Assembly: GCF_001679645.1 (NCBI RefSeq)
Contig: NZ_LRUN01000067.1
Coordinates: 1 to 55,762, forward strand
Length of the DNA stretch: 55,762 nucleotides
From: Pseudomonas bananamidigenes
Lineage (GTDB): Bacteria > Pseudomonadota > Gammaproteobacteria > Pseudomonadales > Pseudomonadaceae
Direction of reading: 5' to 3'
Shown: positions 27,502-36,200 of the stretch, one piece after another
Position numbering within the stretch: the stretch's first letter is position 1
Layout: each line of letters starts with the position of its first letter
Translations under genes and position numbers: made by a program
The notes under the pieces: generated by a model
Seen by the model: only the letters and a program-made list of their open reading frames with translations
Told to the model about the DNA's origin: nothing
Databases searched by the model: none

Positions 27502-28338
27502 ATGTTGCCGCTTTTGAAAAGTCTGACCGCCACCGCGTTGATCCTCAGTGGCGCCTGCGCGAGCGCTGCCGACGGCAGCAATGCCGATGAAATCATTCGT
27601 CAGGTGCGTGATCGCAATGACGGTAAAAGCTTCATGTCCCAGGTGTCGTTGATCCTCCACGACAAGAAAGGCAATACCCGGGTTCGTGAATTCACCTACC
27701 TGCAGAAGGACTACCCGGACAGCGACAAATTCAGCATGTATTTCTCGGCACCGACCGATGTGCGCGACGTCGCGTTCCACATTGAAAACCCCCATGAGCC
27801 CCTGGGCCTGGAAGACAGCCAGTGGATGTACCTGCCGGTCAGCCGCCAGACCCGCCGGATCTCCACCACCGACAAGCGCGGCTCGTTCATGGGCAGCGAA
27901 TACTCCTATGCCGACCTGGACAAGATCCGGGTCAAGGATTACTCGCAGAAATTGCTGGGCGAAGAGCAGATCAAGGGCCGCGACTGCTACGTGATCGAGC
28001 GTGAGCCTGCGTCCCCGGAAGTGCTGGCCAAGACCGGTTACAACCAGCTCAAGGTGTGGATCGACAAGCAGAACTTCCTGGTCATGCGTCAGGACTTCTT
28101 CGACGTCAAAGGTGTACTGATCAAGCAGATGCGCACCCAGAAGGTCGAGACCATCGACGGAATCGACAGCATCGTGCTCAGTGAAACCGAGCACTTCATC
28201 GACGGCACGCGCTCGGAAATGCGCTTCAACCAGTTGCAGTACAACGTTGCGCTGGAAGACCGACTGTTTACCCAGACCGCCATCAAGCGCGGACTGAAAA
28301 CCGGTGACATACCGGAATTTTCCGTGTCTGCCCGTTAA
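27502..28338 (+). CDS. LolA-like outer-membrane lipoprotein-sorting family protein
   Basis: 278-aa periplasmic protein with signal peptide (LTATALILSGACASAADG) and a LolA/LppX-like half-barrel fold (FMSQVSLILHDKKGNTRVREF, ISTTDKRGSFMGSEYSY, LKVWIDKQNFLVMRQDFFD). This family is repeatedly found next to MMPL/RND exporters of lipids. Inferred role: carrying a hydrophobic product between the inner-membrane exporter and the outer membrane. ATG 27502 has AAAAGGGA upstream. The 70-base gap before it holds nothing else. Confidence 0.82.
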   Translation: MLPLLKSLTATALILSGACASAADGSNADEIIRQVRDRNDGKSFMSQVSLILHDKKGNTRVREFTYLQKDYPDSDKFSMYFSAPTDVRDVAFHIENPHEPLGLEDSQWMYLPVSRQTRRISTTDKRGSFMGSEYSYADLDKIRVKDYSQKLLGEEQIKGRDCYVIEREPASPEVLAKTGYNQLKVWIDKQNFLVMRQDFFDVKGVLIKQMRTQKVETIDGIDSIVLSETEHFIDGTRSEMRFNQLQYNVALEDRLFTQTAIKRGLKTGDIPEFSVSAR

Positions 28339-28365
28339 GCGCCGCTCCCGACGACCCTGGAACAC

Positions 28366-30987
28366 ATGATCATGGAAAGATACCTTAACTTCGTCGAGCG
28401 CCATGCGCGGGCGATCGTTTTCCTGCTGGTGGCGATCACCGCGTATTTCACTTATACGCTGGGCGCGCTGATCTCGGACACCAACCCTTATCTGCTCAAG
28501 GACAGCCATCCGGCGCGCAAGACCATCATCGATTTGCAGGGTGAGTTCACCGGCACTTTCGACTCGGTGATGGTGGCGTTGAACAACCCGCAGACGGTCT
28601 TCAACAAACAGACGCTCAATGCGCTGTTTTCGATGTCGCAGTCGGTGCGCAAGATGATCCTGGCCAACGACGCCGACAAGGAGCAACTGACGCAGATCGT
28701 CGCCCGCTACCCGAATGACAGCCGCGCGCAGTTATTGACCCGGGACATTCTGGAGGACGGTTTTTCCCAGAATGATTACGCTCAGGCCAAGGCCCTGCGC
28801 GATCATGCCCAGAGTCAGAACTGGGATGCTCATGATCAGTTGTTCCTGACCTTCCTCGCCGAGCGGATCAACCCGATTCGCGAAATGGCGTCGATGGGCG
28901 ACCTGGAAAACATCGTGTTGACCGACGGTGGCGAGTTGTTGATCCACAAGACCCTCAACGCCTATGACATGGACCCGGCCTTGGTCGAGTCGCAGATCAT
29001 GGGCAACGAGCTGATGGTCGACGGGGTGGTGTCGAAGGACAAGAAAGTCGCAATGCTGGTGGCCGAACTCGGCACCAAGCAGGATGACGCCCAGGCGCAA
29101 CTGCGCGCCTATCAGATCGTGCGGGGCATCGTCGCGAAGTATCAGGCAGAGCATCCGGAGTACAAGGACGAGATTTTCATTGCCGGCATGCCGATATTCA
29201 TCGCGGCCCAGCAGGAAATCATCGACCATGACCTGGCGGTGCTGTTTCCGATCGTGTTTCTGCTGATCACCCTGCTGCTGACGTTCTTCTTCCGCAAACC
29301 GCTGGGCGTGCTGTTGCCGCTGTTCAACATTCTGTTCTGCACCATCTGGACGCTGGGCCTGATGGCATTGCTGCGGGTGCCGTTCGACCTGTTGACCAGC
29401 GTGTTGCCGGTGTTTCTGTTCACCATCTGCTGTTCGGACGCCATCCATGTCATGGCCGAATACTACGAGCAGAAAAACGCTGGCAAGAGCAACCGTGACG
29501 CCAACCGCGAAACCCAGCGCCTGATGGTAGTACCGGTGGTGTTGACCACAGTGACGACCATCGCCACGTTCATGATTTCCACCACCAACAACATCGTCAG
29601 CATCCGCAATTTCGGCGTGTTCATGTCCATCGGCCTGACGGCGGCGCTGATCATTTCGTTGTTGCTGATTCCGGCCTGGATCTCCCTCTGGGGCAAGGAT
29701 CAACCGGCGCAGACCAGGGTGGCTGTGCACAAGGAATCGATCATCTCGCGTTATCTGGTGGCGTTCTGCGCCTGGATGATCCGCTTTCGCAAACCGATTC
29801 TCATGGTCATGTTGCCGCTGCTGGCGCTGGCCACCGTGTTCACCTTCCGCGTCGATATCGAAGACTCGGGCATCGCCTATTTCAAGCCCGAAAGCCATAT
29901 CCGCATCTCGGACCAGTTCATCAACCACGCCAACGTGGCGGGGACGGCGCCGGGCTGGATTGCCATCGACAGCAAGGAGCCACGTGGGGTGCTGACCACG
30001 GAGGTGGTTCAGTTCATCGACAGGCTCGACCACTTCATCAAGCAGCAGCCGAACGTGAGTTACGGTTACTCCCTGGCCACTTACGTCAAGCGCATGAACC
30101 TGGTGCTCAACGACATGAACCCTGATTACCTGCGCGTTCCCAACGCCATGGAAAAGGTGAGCTCAGTCAATGATGACGGGCAGGTCGAACAATTCGAAGT
30201 GCCGGGCAATTCGCTGATCGAGCAGCACGTGATGCTGTTCGAAAACGGTGGCGGCTCGGACTTGAACAACGTGCTCAACGCCGACTTCTCCAAGGCCTTG
30301 ACGCTGTACACCATGACCTCGTCGGTCGCCAGCGATTATCAGGGCATGCTCGATCGCCTCGACGCCTGGCTGCTGGTGAACAAGCCGGCCAACCTGGAGG
30401 TGACGCATGCCGGCACGCCGTTGATCTGGACCGGTGTGTTGCAGGAAATCACCCAGGGCCAGGTCCTGAGCTTTTCCCTGGCGTTGCTGGTCGTCACGCT
30501 GATGATGATGTACTGGCTCAAGTCCGTGCGGCTGGGCATTCTCGGCATGTTGACCCTGCTGACCACCTCGGTCACGGTCTACGGCTTCATGTTCCTGTTC
30601 GAGATCCAGCTGAACATCGGCACGACGCTGGTGACTTTCCTGGTGGTGGGCGTGGTCGATTACGCGGTGCACCTGCTGTCGCGCATCAAATGGCTGGTGC
30701 AGCAGGGCATTGAAGTCGACGCGGCGATTCTGCAGGCGATGCACAGCGTCGGTCGCTCGACGGTGATCAACGTAGTGATTTTCTCCGTGGGCTTCATGGC
30801 GCTGCTGTTTTCTGACTTCAAGCCGATTGTCGACCTGGGGGCACTGGTGGCCATGGCGCTGTTCTCCAGCGGGGTCATGACCATCATTCTGGTGACGCTG
30901 GTTTCGCCGTGGTTCTTCGGCGCAATTGAGCCGGTTGCACAGCCCGCTCGGGCGCAACGCCTCGACGCAGAGGCAGTACCGGGCTGA
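28366..30987 (+). CDS. MMPL/RND-family exporter
   Basis: 873-aa inner-membrane transporter of the MMPL/HpnN type. A first TM near residues 14-34, a large periplasmic loop, a TM block at about 290-450 (LFPIVFLLITLLLTFFF; GVFMSIGLTAALIISLLLIP), a second loop, and a C-terminal TM block (LSFSLALLVVTLMMMYWL; TLVTFLVVGVVDYAVHLL). SDAIHVMAEYYE and VDYAVHLLSR are the paired TM4/TM10-like segments with acidic residues used for proton coupling. Two in-frame ATGs (28366, 28372) are possible. Last gene of the operon; inferred to export the amine or polyketide-like product. Confidence 0.9.
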   Translation: MIMERYLNFVERHARAIVFLLVAITAYFTYTLGALISDTNPYLLKDSHPARKTIIDLQGEFTGTFDSVMVALNNPQTVFNKQTLNALFSMSQSVRKMILANDADKEQLTQIVARYPNDSRAQLLTRDILEDGFSQNDYAQAKALRDHAQSQNWDAHDQLFLTFLAERINPIREMASMGDLENIVLTDGGELLIHKTLNAYDMDPALVESQIMGNELMVDGVVSKDKKVAMLVAELGTKQDDAQAQLRAYQIVRGIVAKYQAEHPEYKDEIFIAGMPIFIAAQQEIIDHDLAVLFPIVFLLITLLLTFFFRKPLGVLLPLFNILFCTIWTLGLMALLRVPFDLLTSVLPVFLFTICCSDAIHVMAEYYEQKNAGKSNRDANRETQRLMVVPVVLTTVTTIATFMISTTNNIVSIRNFGVFMSIGLTAALIISLLLIPAWISLWGKDQPAQTRVAVHKESIISRYLVAFCAWMIRFRKPILMVMLPLLALATVFTFRVDIEDSGIAYFKPESHIRISDQFINHANVAGTAPGWIAIDSKEPRGVLTTEVVQFIDRLDHFIKQQPNVSYGYSLATYVKRMNLVLNDMNPDYLRVPNAMEKVSSVNDDGQVEQFEVPGNSLIEQHVMLFENGGGSDLNNVLNADFSKALTLYTMTSSVASDYQGMLDRLDAWLLVNKPANLEVTHAGTPLIWTGVLQEITQGQVLSFSLALLVVTLMMMYWLKSVRLGILGMLTLLTTSVTVYGFMFLFEIQLNIGTTLVTFLVVGVVDYAVHLLSRIKWLVQQGIEVDAAILQAMHSVGRSTVINVVIFSVGFMALLFSDFKPIVDLGALVAMALFSSGVMTIILVTLVSPWFFGAIEPVAQPARAQRLDAEAVPG

Positions 30988-30998
30988 ACAGGCCTGAG

Positions 30999-31036
30999 CC
31001 GGTTCCGCCTGCCCTGATCCGACAGGCGAACCGGCC
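30999..31036. terminator. Possible terminator after the ketosynthase operon
   Basis: Stem GCCGGTTCCGCCTG / CAGGCGAACCGGC with one bulged base. No clear T-run follows, so it may be a 3'-end stabiliser rather than a strict terminator. It sits between the exporter and the convergent merR. Confidence 0.4.
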
Positions 31037-31056
31037 CATGCGCCGCAGAAGGGTTT

Positions 31057-31467
31057 TCAGTTCAGCGTAGCGGCCGGGGTTTTTTCCCCCTGCCGGGCGA
31101 TGCGCTCGAACTGACATTCCTGTCGAGCCTCGTGAAGGTTGTTTTCAAACGCTTCAAGACCATCGTACAACTGCTGCAAATCGCCGATCTGGGTCACCAG
31201 CTCGGCTTTTTTTCGGGCGATGGCATTCTGTGCCATGTCCCAGGGGAATTCGTCGCCGCGGTAGTTGTTCAGGATGACTTGCAACTCCTTGAGCTTGAAG
31301 CCCAGTTGCTGAGCGCATTTGATGAACGTCAGGACCTCGACGCTCTCCTGACTGTAGATACGGTATTTGCCTTCACGCTTGGGCTCGGGCAACAGGCCGA
31401 TTTCTTCGTAATGGCGAATGCTTTTGACTGTGGTGCCCGACAGCTGGGCGGCTTTGCCGATATACAT
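31057..31467 (-). CDS. MerR-family transcriptional regulator
   Basis: 136-aa MerR regulator: winged HTH at the N terminus (IGKAAQLSGTTVKSIRHYEEIGLLP, YRIYSQESVEVLTFIKCAQQLGF) and a coiled-coil dimerisation helix, with a short C-terminal tail. Only two Cys are present (KCAQ, ECQF), so a metal ligand set like CueR is not evident. It lies at the end of the ketosynthase operon and next to an oxidoreductase whose promoter carries a MerR-type operator also found before the ketosynthase operon. I infer that it is the regulator of both. Confidence 0.85.
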   Translation of the reverse strand: MYIGKAAQLSGTTVKSIRHYEEIGLLPEPKREGKYRIYSQESVEVLTFIKCAQQLGFKLKELQVILNNYRGDEFPWDMAQNAIARKKAELVTQIGDLQQLYDGLEAFENNLHEARQECQFERIARQGEKTPAATLN

Positions 31468-31532
31468 AAAGATCCATCTCGATGATAAAACAGGGCGTAG
31501 CGTGACCAGGCTCGAGGCCTGACCGGCGGGCG

Positions 31533-31564
31533 ATTATAGGGTGAATACCATCGGCAGGTTGCAA
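31533..31564 (-). promoter_or_regulatory. Probable merR promoter
   Basis: On the minus strand TTGCAA, 20-bp spacer, TATAAT, ending 66 bases before the merR start. The -10 is consensus. The long spacer is again MerR-like, but no convincing dyad is visible inside it. Confidence 0.5.
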
Positions 31565-31666
31565 CTGTGCGTAAATGACGCGCACAGCTGACGGACGGGC
31601 TTGAGGGAGAGCCCGTGGAAGGCTGACGGCGTCGGCGGCGCCGTCAGTTGGACAGTGGCGTCGGAT

Positions 31667-32242
31667 TCAGATCGCGGCGCTGGCCCGCGCCTGTTTCAGC
31701 CATACGTCGCGCTGCTCCGGTCTGGAGCCGAGCATGGGACCGAACGTCAGGGTCTTGATAGGCTTGACCCCGCAGAATTCCAGCGTGGTCTTGCGCACCT
31801 GATGCAGGCCCGGCATGCCGTAGAACCACTTGTAGTACCAGTACGGCGTGTCCATGGTCACCAGCAAATGGGCGGTGCGCCCTTTGAGCAGTTTGTCCGG
31901 GAAGGCTTTGCCCTCGCGGTACTTGAACGCGAAACCGGGCAGGAAGATGCGGTCCAGAAAGCCTTTCATCAACGCCGGAATCCCGCCCCACCAGATCGGA
32001 TAGACGAAAGTCAGGTGCTCGGCCCAGGTGATGTCGGCCTGCGCTTGCAGCAGATCGGGCTCCAGCGGCTGAATCTTGTTGTAACCCTCGTGCAGGACCG
32101 GGTCGAAATCCAGCGCATCCAGGCGCATCAACCGTACCTCATGCCCGGCGTCCTTGGCCGCCTGAACGTAGGTTTCACTCAGTGCTCCGCAAAAACTCTC
32201 GGTGGAGGGGTGTCCCAGAATCACGAGCATTCGTTTGCCCAT
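31667..32242 (-). CDS. Flavodoxin-fold NAD(P)H oxidoreductase
   Basis: 191-aa NQO1/KefF-type flavoprotein: LVILGHPSTESFCGAL phosphate-binding loop, FVYPIWWGGIPALMKGFLDR and TMDTPYWYYKW. Reduces quinones or nitro/azo compounds with NAD(P)H in two-electron steps. Start at ATG 32242 with AGGAG eight bases upstream; a GTG at 32269 is less likely. It has its own MerR-type promoter, and merR follows 199 bases downstream on the same strand. Confidence 0.85.
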   Translation of the reverse strand: MGKRMLVILGHPSTESFCGALSETYVQAAKDAGHEVRLMRLDALDFDPVLHEGYNKIQPLEPDLLQAQADITWAEHLTFVYPIWWGGIPALMKGFLDRIFLPGFAFKYREGKAFPDKLLKGRTAHLLVTMDTPYWYYKWFYGMPGLHQVRKTTLEFCGVKPIKTLTFGPMLGSRPEQRDVWLKQARASAAI

Positions 32243-32270
32243 AGTGTGTACTCCTGAAAAGAAGCTCACA

Positions 32271-32301
32271 GGATAGAGTCTGCCCCTAGCGGTAGAGTCA
32301 A
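32271..32301 (-). promoter_or_regulatory. MerR-type promoter/operator of the oxidoreductase gene
   Basis: Reading the minus strand: TTGACT, 19-bp spacer, CTATCC. The spacer begins CTACC and holds GGGGCAGA, forming an imperfect dyad (8 of 11 pairs over the same 22 positions as at 16177-16198). From the -35 to the end of the spacer, 20 of 25 positions equal the promoter of the ketosynthase operon. It overlaps the end of the upstream LysR gene, leaving a leader of only about 20 bases. Confidence 0.65.
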
Positions 32302-33179
32302 GGCGTCAGTGCCTCCAGCAAGGCTTGGGTGTAGGCCGGCAGATGGGCGAAATTTCTTGAACACAGGTGCAGTGTCCGCCTGGCCCATTGGTCGTCCAGC
32401 GGCACACAGGCAAATGAGTTCGCCCGGGGCCAGCGCTCAACCGCCACTTTGGGCACGATCGCCAGCCCCGCCCCCCGCGCAACCATGCGCATGAGGCCAT
32501 CGAAACCATCGGCGCGGATGCGGATCGCCATGCGCTGGCCGATGTGCAGCGCCTGTTCTTCCAGATGAATCGCCAGGGCACTGTCGGCACCCAGCGCCAC
32601 GTAGTCATGGGCCAGGGTTTCGGCAAAGGTCAGCGAGAGACGCTCTGCCAGCGCATGCCCCGGCGGCACGAGCAGCACCAGCGGGTCGTCGCGAAAGATC
32701 CGGGTCTGCAAATCGTGGGTGTCCACGGCGTCGGAGACGATGCCAAGGTCTGCCGTTCCCTGACGCAAGGCGTGGGTGATGCGCGCGCTGGGCAGTTCCT
32801 GCAAGTCGATGTCGAGGTTGGGATGTTCGCTCAGGAAATCCGCCAGCACTTCCGGCAGGTATTCGCTGATGGCCGTGGTGTTGCACAACAGACGCACCTG
32901 GCCCTTGGCACCGCGGGCGTATTCGTTCAGGTCCTGCTGCATGCGCTCGGCCTGTTGCAGCAAGAGCCGCGCATGTTGCGCCAGGGCCTTTCCGGCCGGC
33001 GTCGGCGTGACCCCGCGACGTCCGCGCTCCAGAAACGCCGTGCCCAGCGAAGCTTCCATGGCACGGATCCGCGCACTGGCCGCCGCCAGCGACAGATGAC
33101 TGCGGGCGGCACCGGCGGTGATGTTGCCGCTGTCGAGAATGTGCAGGTACAGGCGCAGGTCGGTGAGGTCGAAGTGCAT
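32298..33179 (-). CDS. LysR-family regulator
   Basis: 293-aa LysR regulator. HTH region LRLYLHILDSGNITAGAARSHLSLAAASARIRAMEASLG, then a substrate-binding domain (VLLVPPGHALAERLSLTFAE). Start at ATG 33179 (MHFDLTDLRL); an upstream extension lacks homology. It is divergent from the TauE/SafE permease gene with an 82-base gap, the usual layout for LysR control of the divergent gene. Confidence 0.87.
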   Translation of the reverse strand: MHFDLTDLRLYLHILDSGNITAGAARSHLSLAAASARIRAMEASLGTAFLERGRRGVTPTPAGKALAQHARLLLQQAERMQQDLNEYARGAKGQVRLLCNTTAISEYLPEVLADFLSEHPNLDIDLQELPSARITHALRQGTADLGIVSDAVDTHDLQTRIFRDDPLVLLVPPGHALAERLSLTFAETLAHDYVALGADSALAIHLEEQALHIGQRMAIRIRADGFDGLMRMVARGAGLAIVPKVAVERWPRANSFACVPLDDQWARRTLHLCSRNFAHLPAYTQALLEALTP

Positions 33180-33261
33180 CGGTCGTGACTCTTGCTGAAA
33201 GAGAGGCTGCCTCAGTGTATGACAGATTTTCAGTTCACCCGCGCCGGCGCACAGTATCGCC

Positions 33262-34026
33262 ATGAACGCACTCGCAGATTTCTATCAGAACCTCGGTCTG
33301 GCCCTGTCTTTACTGGTGCTGATGACCTTCGTCCTCGCCGGCCTGGTGAAAGGCGTGATCGGCCTCGGCCTGCCCACTGTCGCCATGGGGCTGCTCGGTC
33401 TGGCTATGGCACCGGCGCAGGCTGCGGCGTTGCTGATCATTCCGGCGACTCTGACCAATGTCTGGCAACTGGCGTTCGGCGGGCATTTGCGCGCACTGGT
33501 GAAACGGCTGTGGCCGATGCTGCTGACGATTGTCCTCGGTACGGCCATCGGTACATTGTGGATCGGCATGGCGGGCGGGCACTGGGTGGTGCGCGGGCTC
33601 GGTGTGGCGCTGTTGCTCTATGCGGCGAGCGGATTGTTCCTGCCGACGCTGAATGTCAGTCGTCGCCGTGAACCGTGGCTGGGGCCGCTCTGCGGTTTGA
33701 TCACCGGCGTCATCACTTCGGCCACTGGCGTGTTCGTGATTCCCGCCGTCCCCTACATGCAGGCATTGGGCTTGAGTCGCGATGAACTGGTTCAGGCCCT
33801 GGGCCTGTCCTTCACCGTGTCGACCCTGGCGCTGGCCGCCGGACTGCTCTGGCGCGGCTCGCTGGGTGGCGCGCAATTGAGCGCTTCGCTGTTGATGCTG
33901 ATTCCGGCCATGCTCGGCATGTGGCTCGGGCAATGGCTGCGCCAGCGCATCAGCACCGTGTTGTTCAGGCGGGTGTTCTTCATCGGTCTGTGCGCGCTGG
34001 GCGCCCATCTGCTGATCAGCGGCTAG
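33262..34026 (+). CDS. TauE/SafE-family membrane permease
   Basis: 254-aa inner-membrane protein with about eight hydrophobic segments and the TauE/SafE pattern (VLAGLVKGVIGLGLPTVAMG; ITGVITSATGVFVIPAVPYM). Members export or import sulfonates, sulfoacetate or similar anions; the substrate here is unknown. Controlled probably by the divergent LysR. Its end overlaps the convergent ABM gene by 11 bases. Confidence 0.85.
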   Translation: MNALADFYQNLGLALSLLVLMTFVLAGLVKGVIGLGLPTVAMGLLGLAMAPAQAAALLIIPATLTNVWQLAFGGHLRALVKRLWPMLLTIVLGTAIGTLWIGMAGGHWVVRGLGVALLLYAASGLFLPTLNVSRRREPWLGPLCGLITGVITSATGVFVIPAVPYMQALGLSRDELVQALGLSFTVSTLALAAGLLWRGSLGGAQLSASLLMLIPAMLGMWLGQWLRQRISTVLFRRVFFIGLCALGAHLLISG

Positions 34027-34330
34027 CGGACGATGCGCTGAGCATCTCGATCGGACGGATATCGAAATCCCGCTCCAGGTATTCCATGCGATTGGCGAGA
34101 AACTGCTGCATGTGCGGCAGGTTCGAGTGCACGTCCAGATGCGCCTGGCTTTCCCAGATCTCGTAGAAGATGAACAGGCTCGGGTCTTCCTTGTCGCGCA
34201 GCATGTGGTACTCGATGCAGCCAGGTTCTGCGCGGCTTGGCTCGACATAAGCGCGGAAAAACGCTTCGAAGGCTTCGGCTTTTTCCGGGCGGGTCTTGGC
34301 GTGCAGGATGAAACCCTGACGTTCGCTCAT
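34016..34330 (-). CDS. Antibiotic biosynthesis monooxygenase (ABM) domain protein
   Basis: 104-aa ferredoxin-like-fold protein of the ABM/YgiN type (FILHAKTRPEKAEAFEAFF, EPGCIEYHMLRDKEDPSLFIFYEIWES, HLDVHSNLPHMQQF). YgiN-type members are quinol monooxygenases, and here it is divergent from an MdaB-type quinone reductase, the same pairing as ygiN-mdaB in E. coli. Start at ATG 34330; a longer frame begins 15 bases earlier. Confidence 0.85.
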   Translation of the reverse strand: MSERQGFILHAKTRPEKAEAFEAFFRAYVEPSRAEPGCIEYHMLRDKEDPSLFIFYEIWESQAHLDVHSNLPHMQQFLANRMEYLERDFDIRPIEMLSASSASR

Positions 34331-34534
34331 GGCAAAAAACTCCATTCAGATTCAGATGGCGGCCAATCCTACGGCAACAATCGACGTTCTATTCGTGCGT
34401 TTTACTCAAATGAATTTTGCGCAACCGACGCTTATTCCGCGCGAGGCGCATCGTTAATCTGCCGCCATCCAATTTCTTCCCCTTGTCCATCCGGCGCTCT
34501 GCGCTGTGTATCGGCATCCGATCGAGGCTGTCCC

Positions 34535-35125
34535 ATGAAAAAAGTGCTGTTGCTCAATGGCGGTAAAAAATTCGCCCACTCCGACGGTCGCTACAACGAC
34601 ACTCTGCACGAAGCGGCGCTCGGTGTGCTGGATCGTGGCGGTGTCGACGTCAAGACCACTTTCATCGACGAGGGCTATGACATCGCCGAAGAGGTGGCCA
34701 AATTTCTCTGGGCCGACGTGATCATTTATCAGATGCCAGGCTGGTGGATGGGCGCGCCGTGGACCGTGAAAAAGTACATCGACGAAGTCTTCACCGAAGG
34801 CCACGGCAGCCTCTACGCCAGCGATGGCCGCACCCGTTCCGACTCCTCGCAGAAGTACGGCAGCGGTGGTCTGATTCACGGCAAGCAATACATGCTGTCG
34901 CTGACCTGGAATGCGCCGCAGCAGGCGTTCGACGATCCGACCGACTTCTTCGAGGCCAAAGGCGTGGATGCCGTGTACTTCCCGTTCCACAAGGCCAACC
35001 AGTTCCTCGGCATGACCGGTCTGCCGACCTTCCTCTGCGTGGACGTGATGAAACGCCCGAACATCGACGCGGACGTGGCGCGTTACGAGCAGCATCTGAG
35101 CGAGGTGTTTGGCCTCAAGGCCTGA
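34535..35125 (+). CDS. mdaB: NADPH:quinone reductase MdaB
   Basis: 196-aa flavodoxin-like FAD-dependent quinone reductase. Typical strings are LLLNGGKKFAHSDGRYNDTL, IIYQMPGWWMGAPWTVKKYI and SGGLIHGKQYMLSLTWNAP. It reduces quinones by two electrons and protects against oxidative stress. Start at ATG 34535, where the homology begins. Followed by a LysR gene on the same strand, a probable regulator of this gene. Confidence 0.92.
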   Translation: MKKVLLLNGGKKFAHSDGRYNDTLHEAALGVLDRGGVDVKTTFIDEGYDIAEEVAKFLWADVIIYQMPGWWMGAPWTVKKYIDEVFTEGHGSLYASDGRTRSDSSQKYGSGGLIHGKQYMLSLTWNAPQQAFDDPTDFFEAKGVDAVYFPFHKANQFLGMTGLPTFLCVDVMKRPNIDADVARYEQHLSEVFGLKA

Positions 35126-35141
35126 CGCTCGGCTACTATCG

Positions 35142-35169
35142 AAGGCCTGAGCCTGTACCGCAGGCCTTT
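35142..35169 (+). terminator. Possible terminator after mdaB
   Basis: 8-bp stem AAGGCCTG / CAGGCCTT with an 11-base loop and TTTC after it. It lies in the 60-base gap before the LysR gene, so it may attenuate read-through. Confidence 0.4.
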
Positions 35170-35185
35170 CGATTCGAGGACACCC

Positions 35186-36097
35186 GTGAAAGCCAGATCC
35201 GATGAGTTGCAGATTTTCGTCTGCGTGATCGAGTGCGGTTCGATTTCAGCCGCCGCCGAGCAGGTCGGGCAGACGCCCTCGGCGGTCAGCCGCACGTTGT
35301 CACGACTGGAAGCCAAGCTCGACACCACGCTGATCAACCGCACCACGCGGCGCATGGACCTGACTGAAGAAGGCAAGTATTTCTTCGAACAGGCCAAGCT
35401 GATCCTCGACCAGATGGATCAACTCGAAGAGCGCCTGTCTTCACGTCAACAGACGCCATCAGGACGGCTGCGCATAAACGCCGCCTCGCCGTTCATGCTC
35501 CACGCCATCGTGCCGTACATCGACGAGTTCCGGCGGCTGTACCCCGACATTCAGCTCGAACTCAACAGCAACGACCTGATCATTGATTTGCTGGAACAAA
35601 GCACCGACGTCGCCATCCGCATCGGCGCCCTGGCCGATTCGACGTTGCACGCTCGGTCGCTGGGTTGCAGTCCGCTGCTGATCGTTGCGAGTCCTGCCTA
35701 TCTGGAAAAACACGGTGCGCCGCTTCAGGTCGCCGATCTGAGCGAACACACCTTGCTCGGCTTCACCCAGAACGAAGGCCTCAACCAGTGGCCGTTGCGT
35801 TACGTGCACGGTGACCGCTGGCCGATCAACCCGGCGATCAGCGCCTCCAGCGGCGAGACGGTCCGGCATCTGGCGCTGGAAGGCCAGGGCATTGCCTGTC
35901 TCTCGCATTTCATGACCATCGACGACATTCGCGCCGGGCGCCTCAAGGTGCTGCTGGCGGAATTCAACAGCGGTTATCGCCAGCCGATCAACGCGGTGTA
36001 CTACCGCAACTCGCAACTGGCGCTGCGCATCCAGTGCTTCCTGGATTTCATCCAGAGCAAACTGGCGGCTTACGCCAGCGCCGATTTCAAGGGCTGA
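35186..36097 (+). CDS. LysR-family regulator downstream of mdaB
   Basis: 303-aa LysR regulator with HTH (DELQIFVCVIECGSISAAAE, PSAVSRTLSRLEAKLDTTLI) and a CrgA/DmlR-like substrate-binding domain (GRLRINAASPFMLHAIVPYI). It starts with GTG at 35186, with GAGGA about 6 bases upstream. Genes of this type often control a neighbouring quinone reductase; here that would be mdaB. The effector is unknown. Confidence 0.88.
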   Translation: MKARSDELQIFVCVIECGSISAAAEQVGQTPSAVSRTLSRLEAKLDTTLINRTTRRMDLTEEGKYFFEQAKLILDQMDQLEERLSSRQQTPSGRLRINAASPFMLHAIVPYIDEFRRLYPDIQLELNSNDLIIDLLEQSTDVAIRIGALADSTLHARSLGCSPLLIVASPAYLEKHGAPLQVADLSEHTLLGFTQNEGLNQWPLRYVHGDRWPINPAISASSGETVRHLALEGQGIACLSHFMTIDDIRAGRLKVLLAEFNSGYRQPINAVYYRNSQLALRIQCFLDFIQSKLAAYASADFKG

Positions 36098-36200
36098 TTC
36101 GTGATCCCTGCGCAACAGTGATTTGGTTGTGGGCGGGTTTTTCCACCGGGCTCGCCGGTCGATACTCGCTGCATCACTTATTCACGCAGGGAGTTTCTCC

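Noticed and set aside
16291..31036. Aryl polyene cluster
   Set aside because: No dehydratases, no tyrosine/phenylalanine ammonia-lyase-type or CoA ligase starter gene and no glycosyl/acyltransferases; a reductive amination enzyme is present instead.
31468..31666. Small gene between merR and the oxidoreductase
   Set aside because: No start with a ribosome site; the gap holds the merR promoter.
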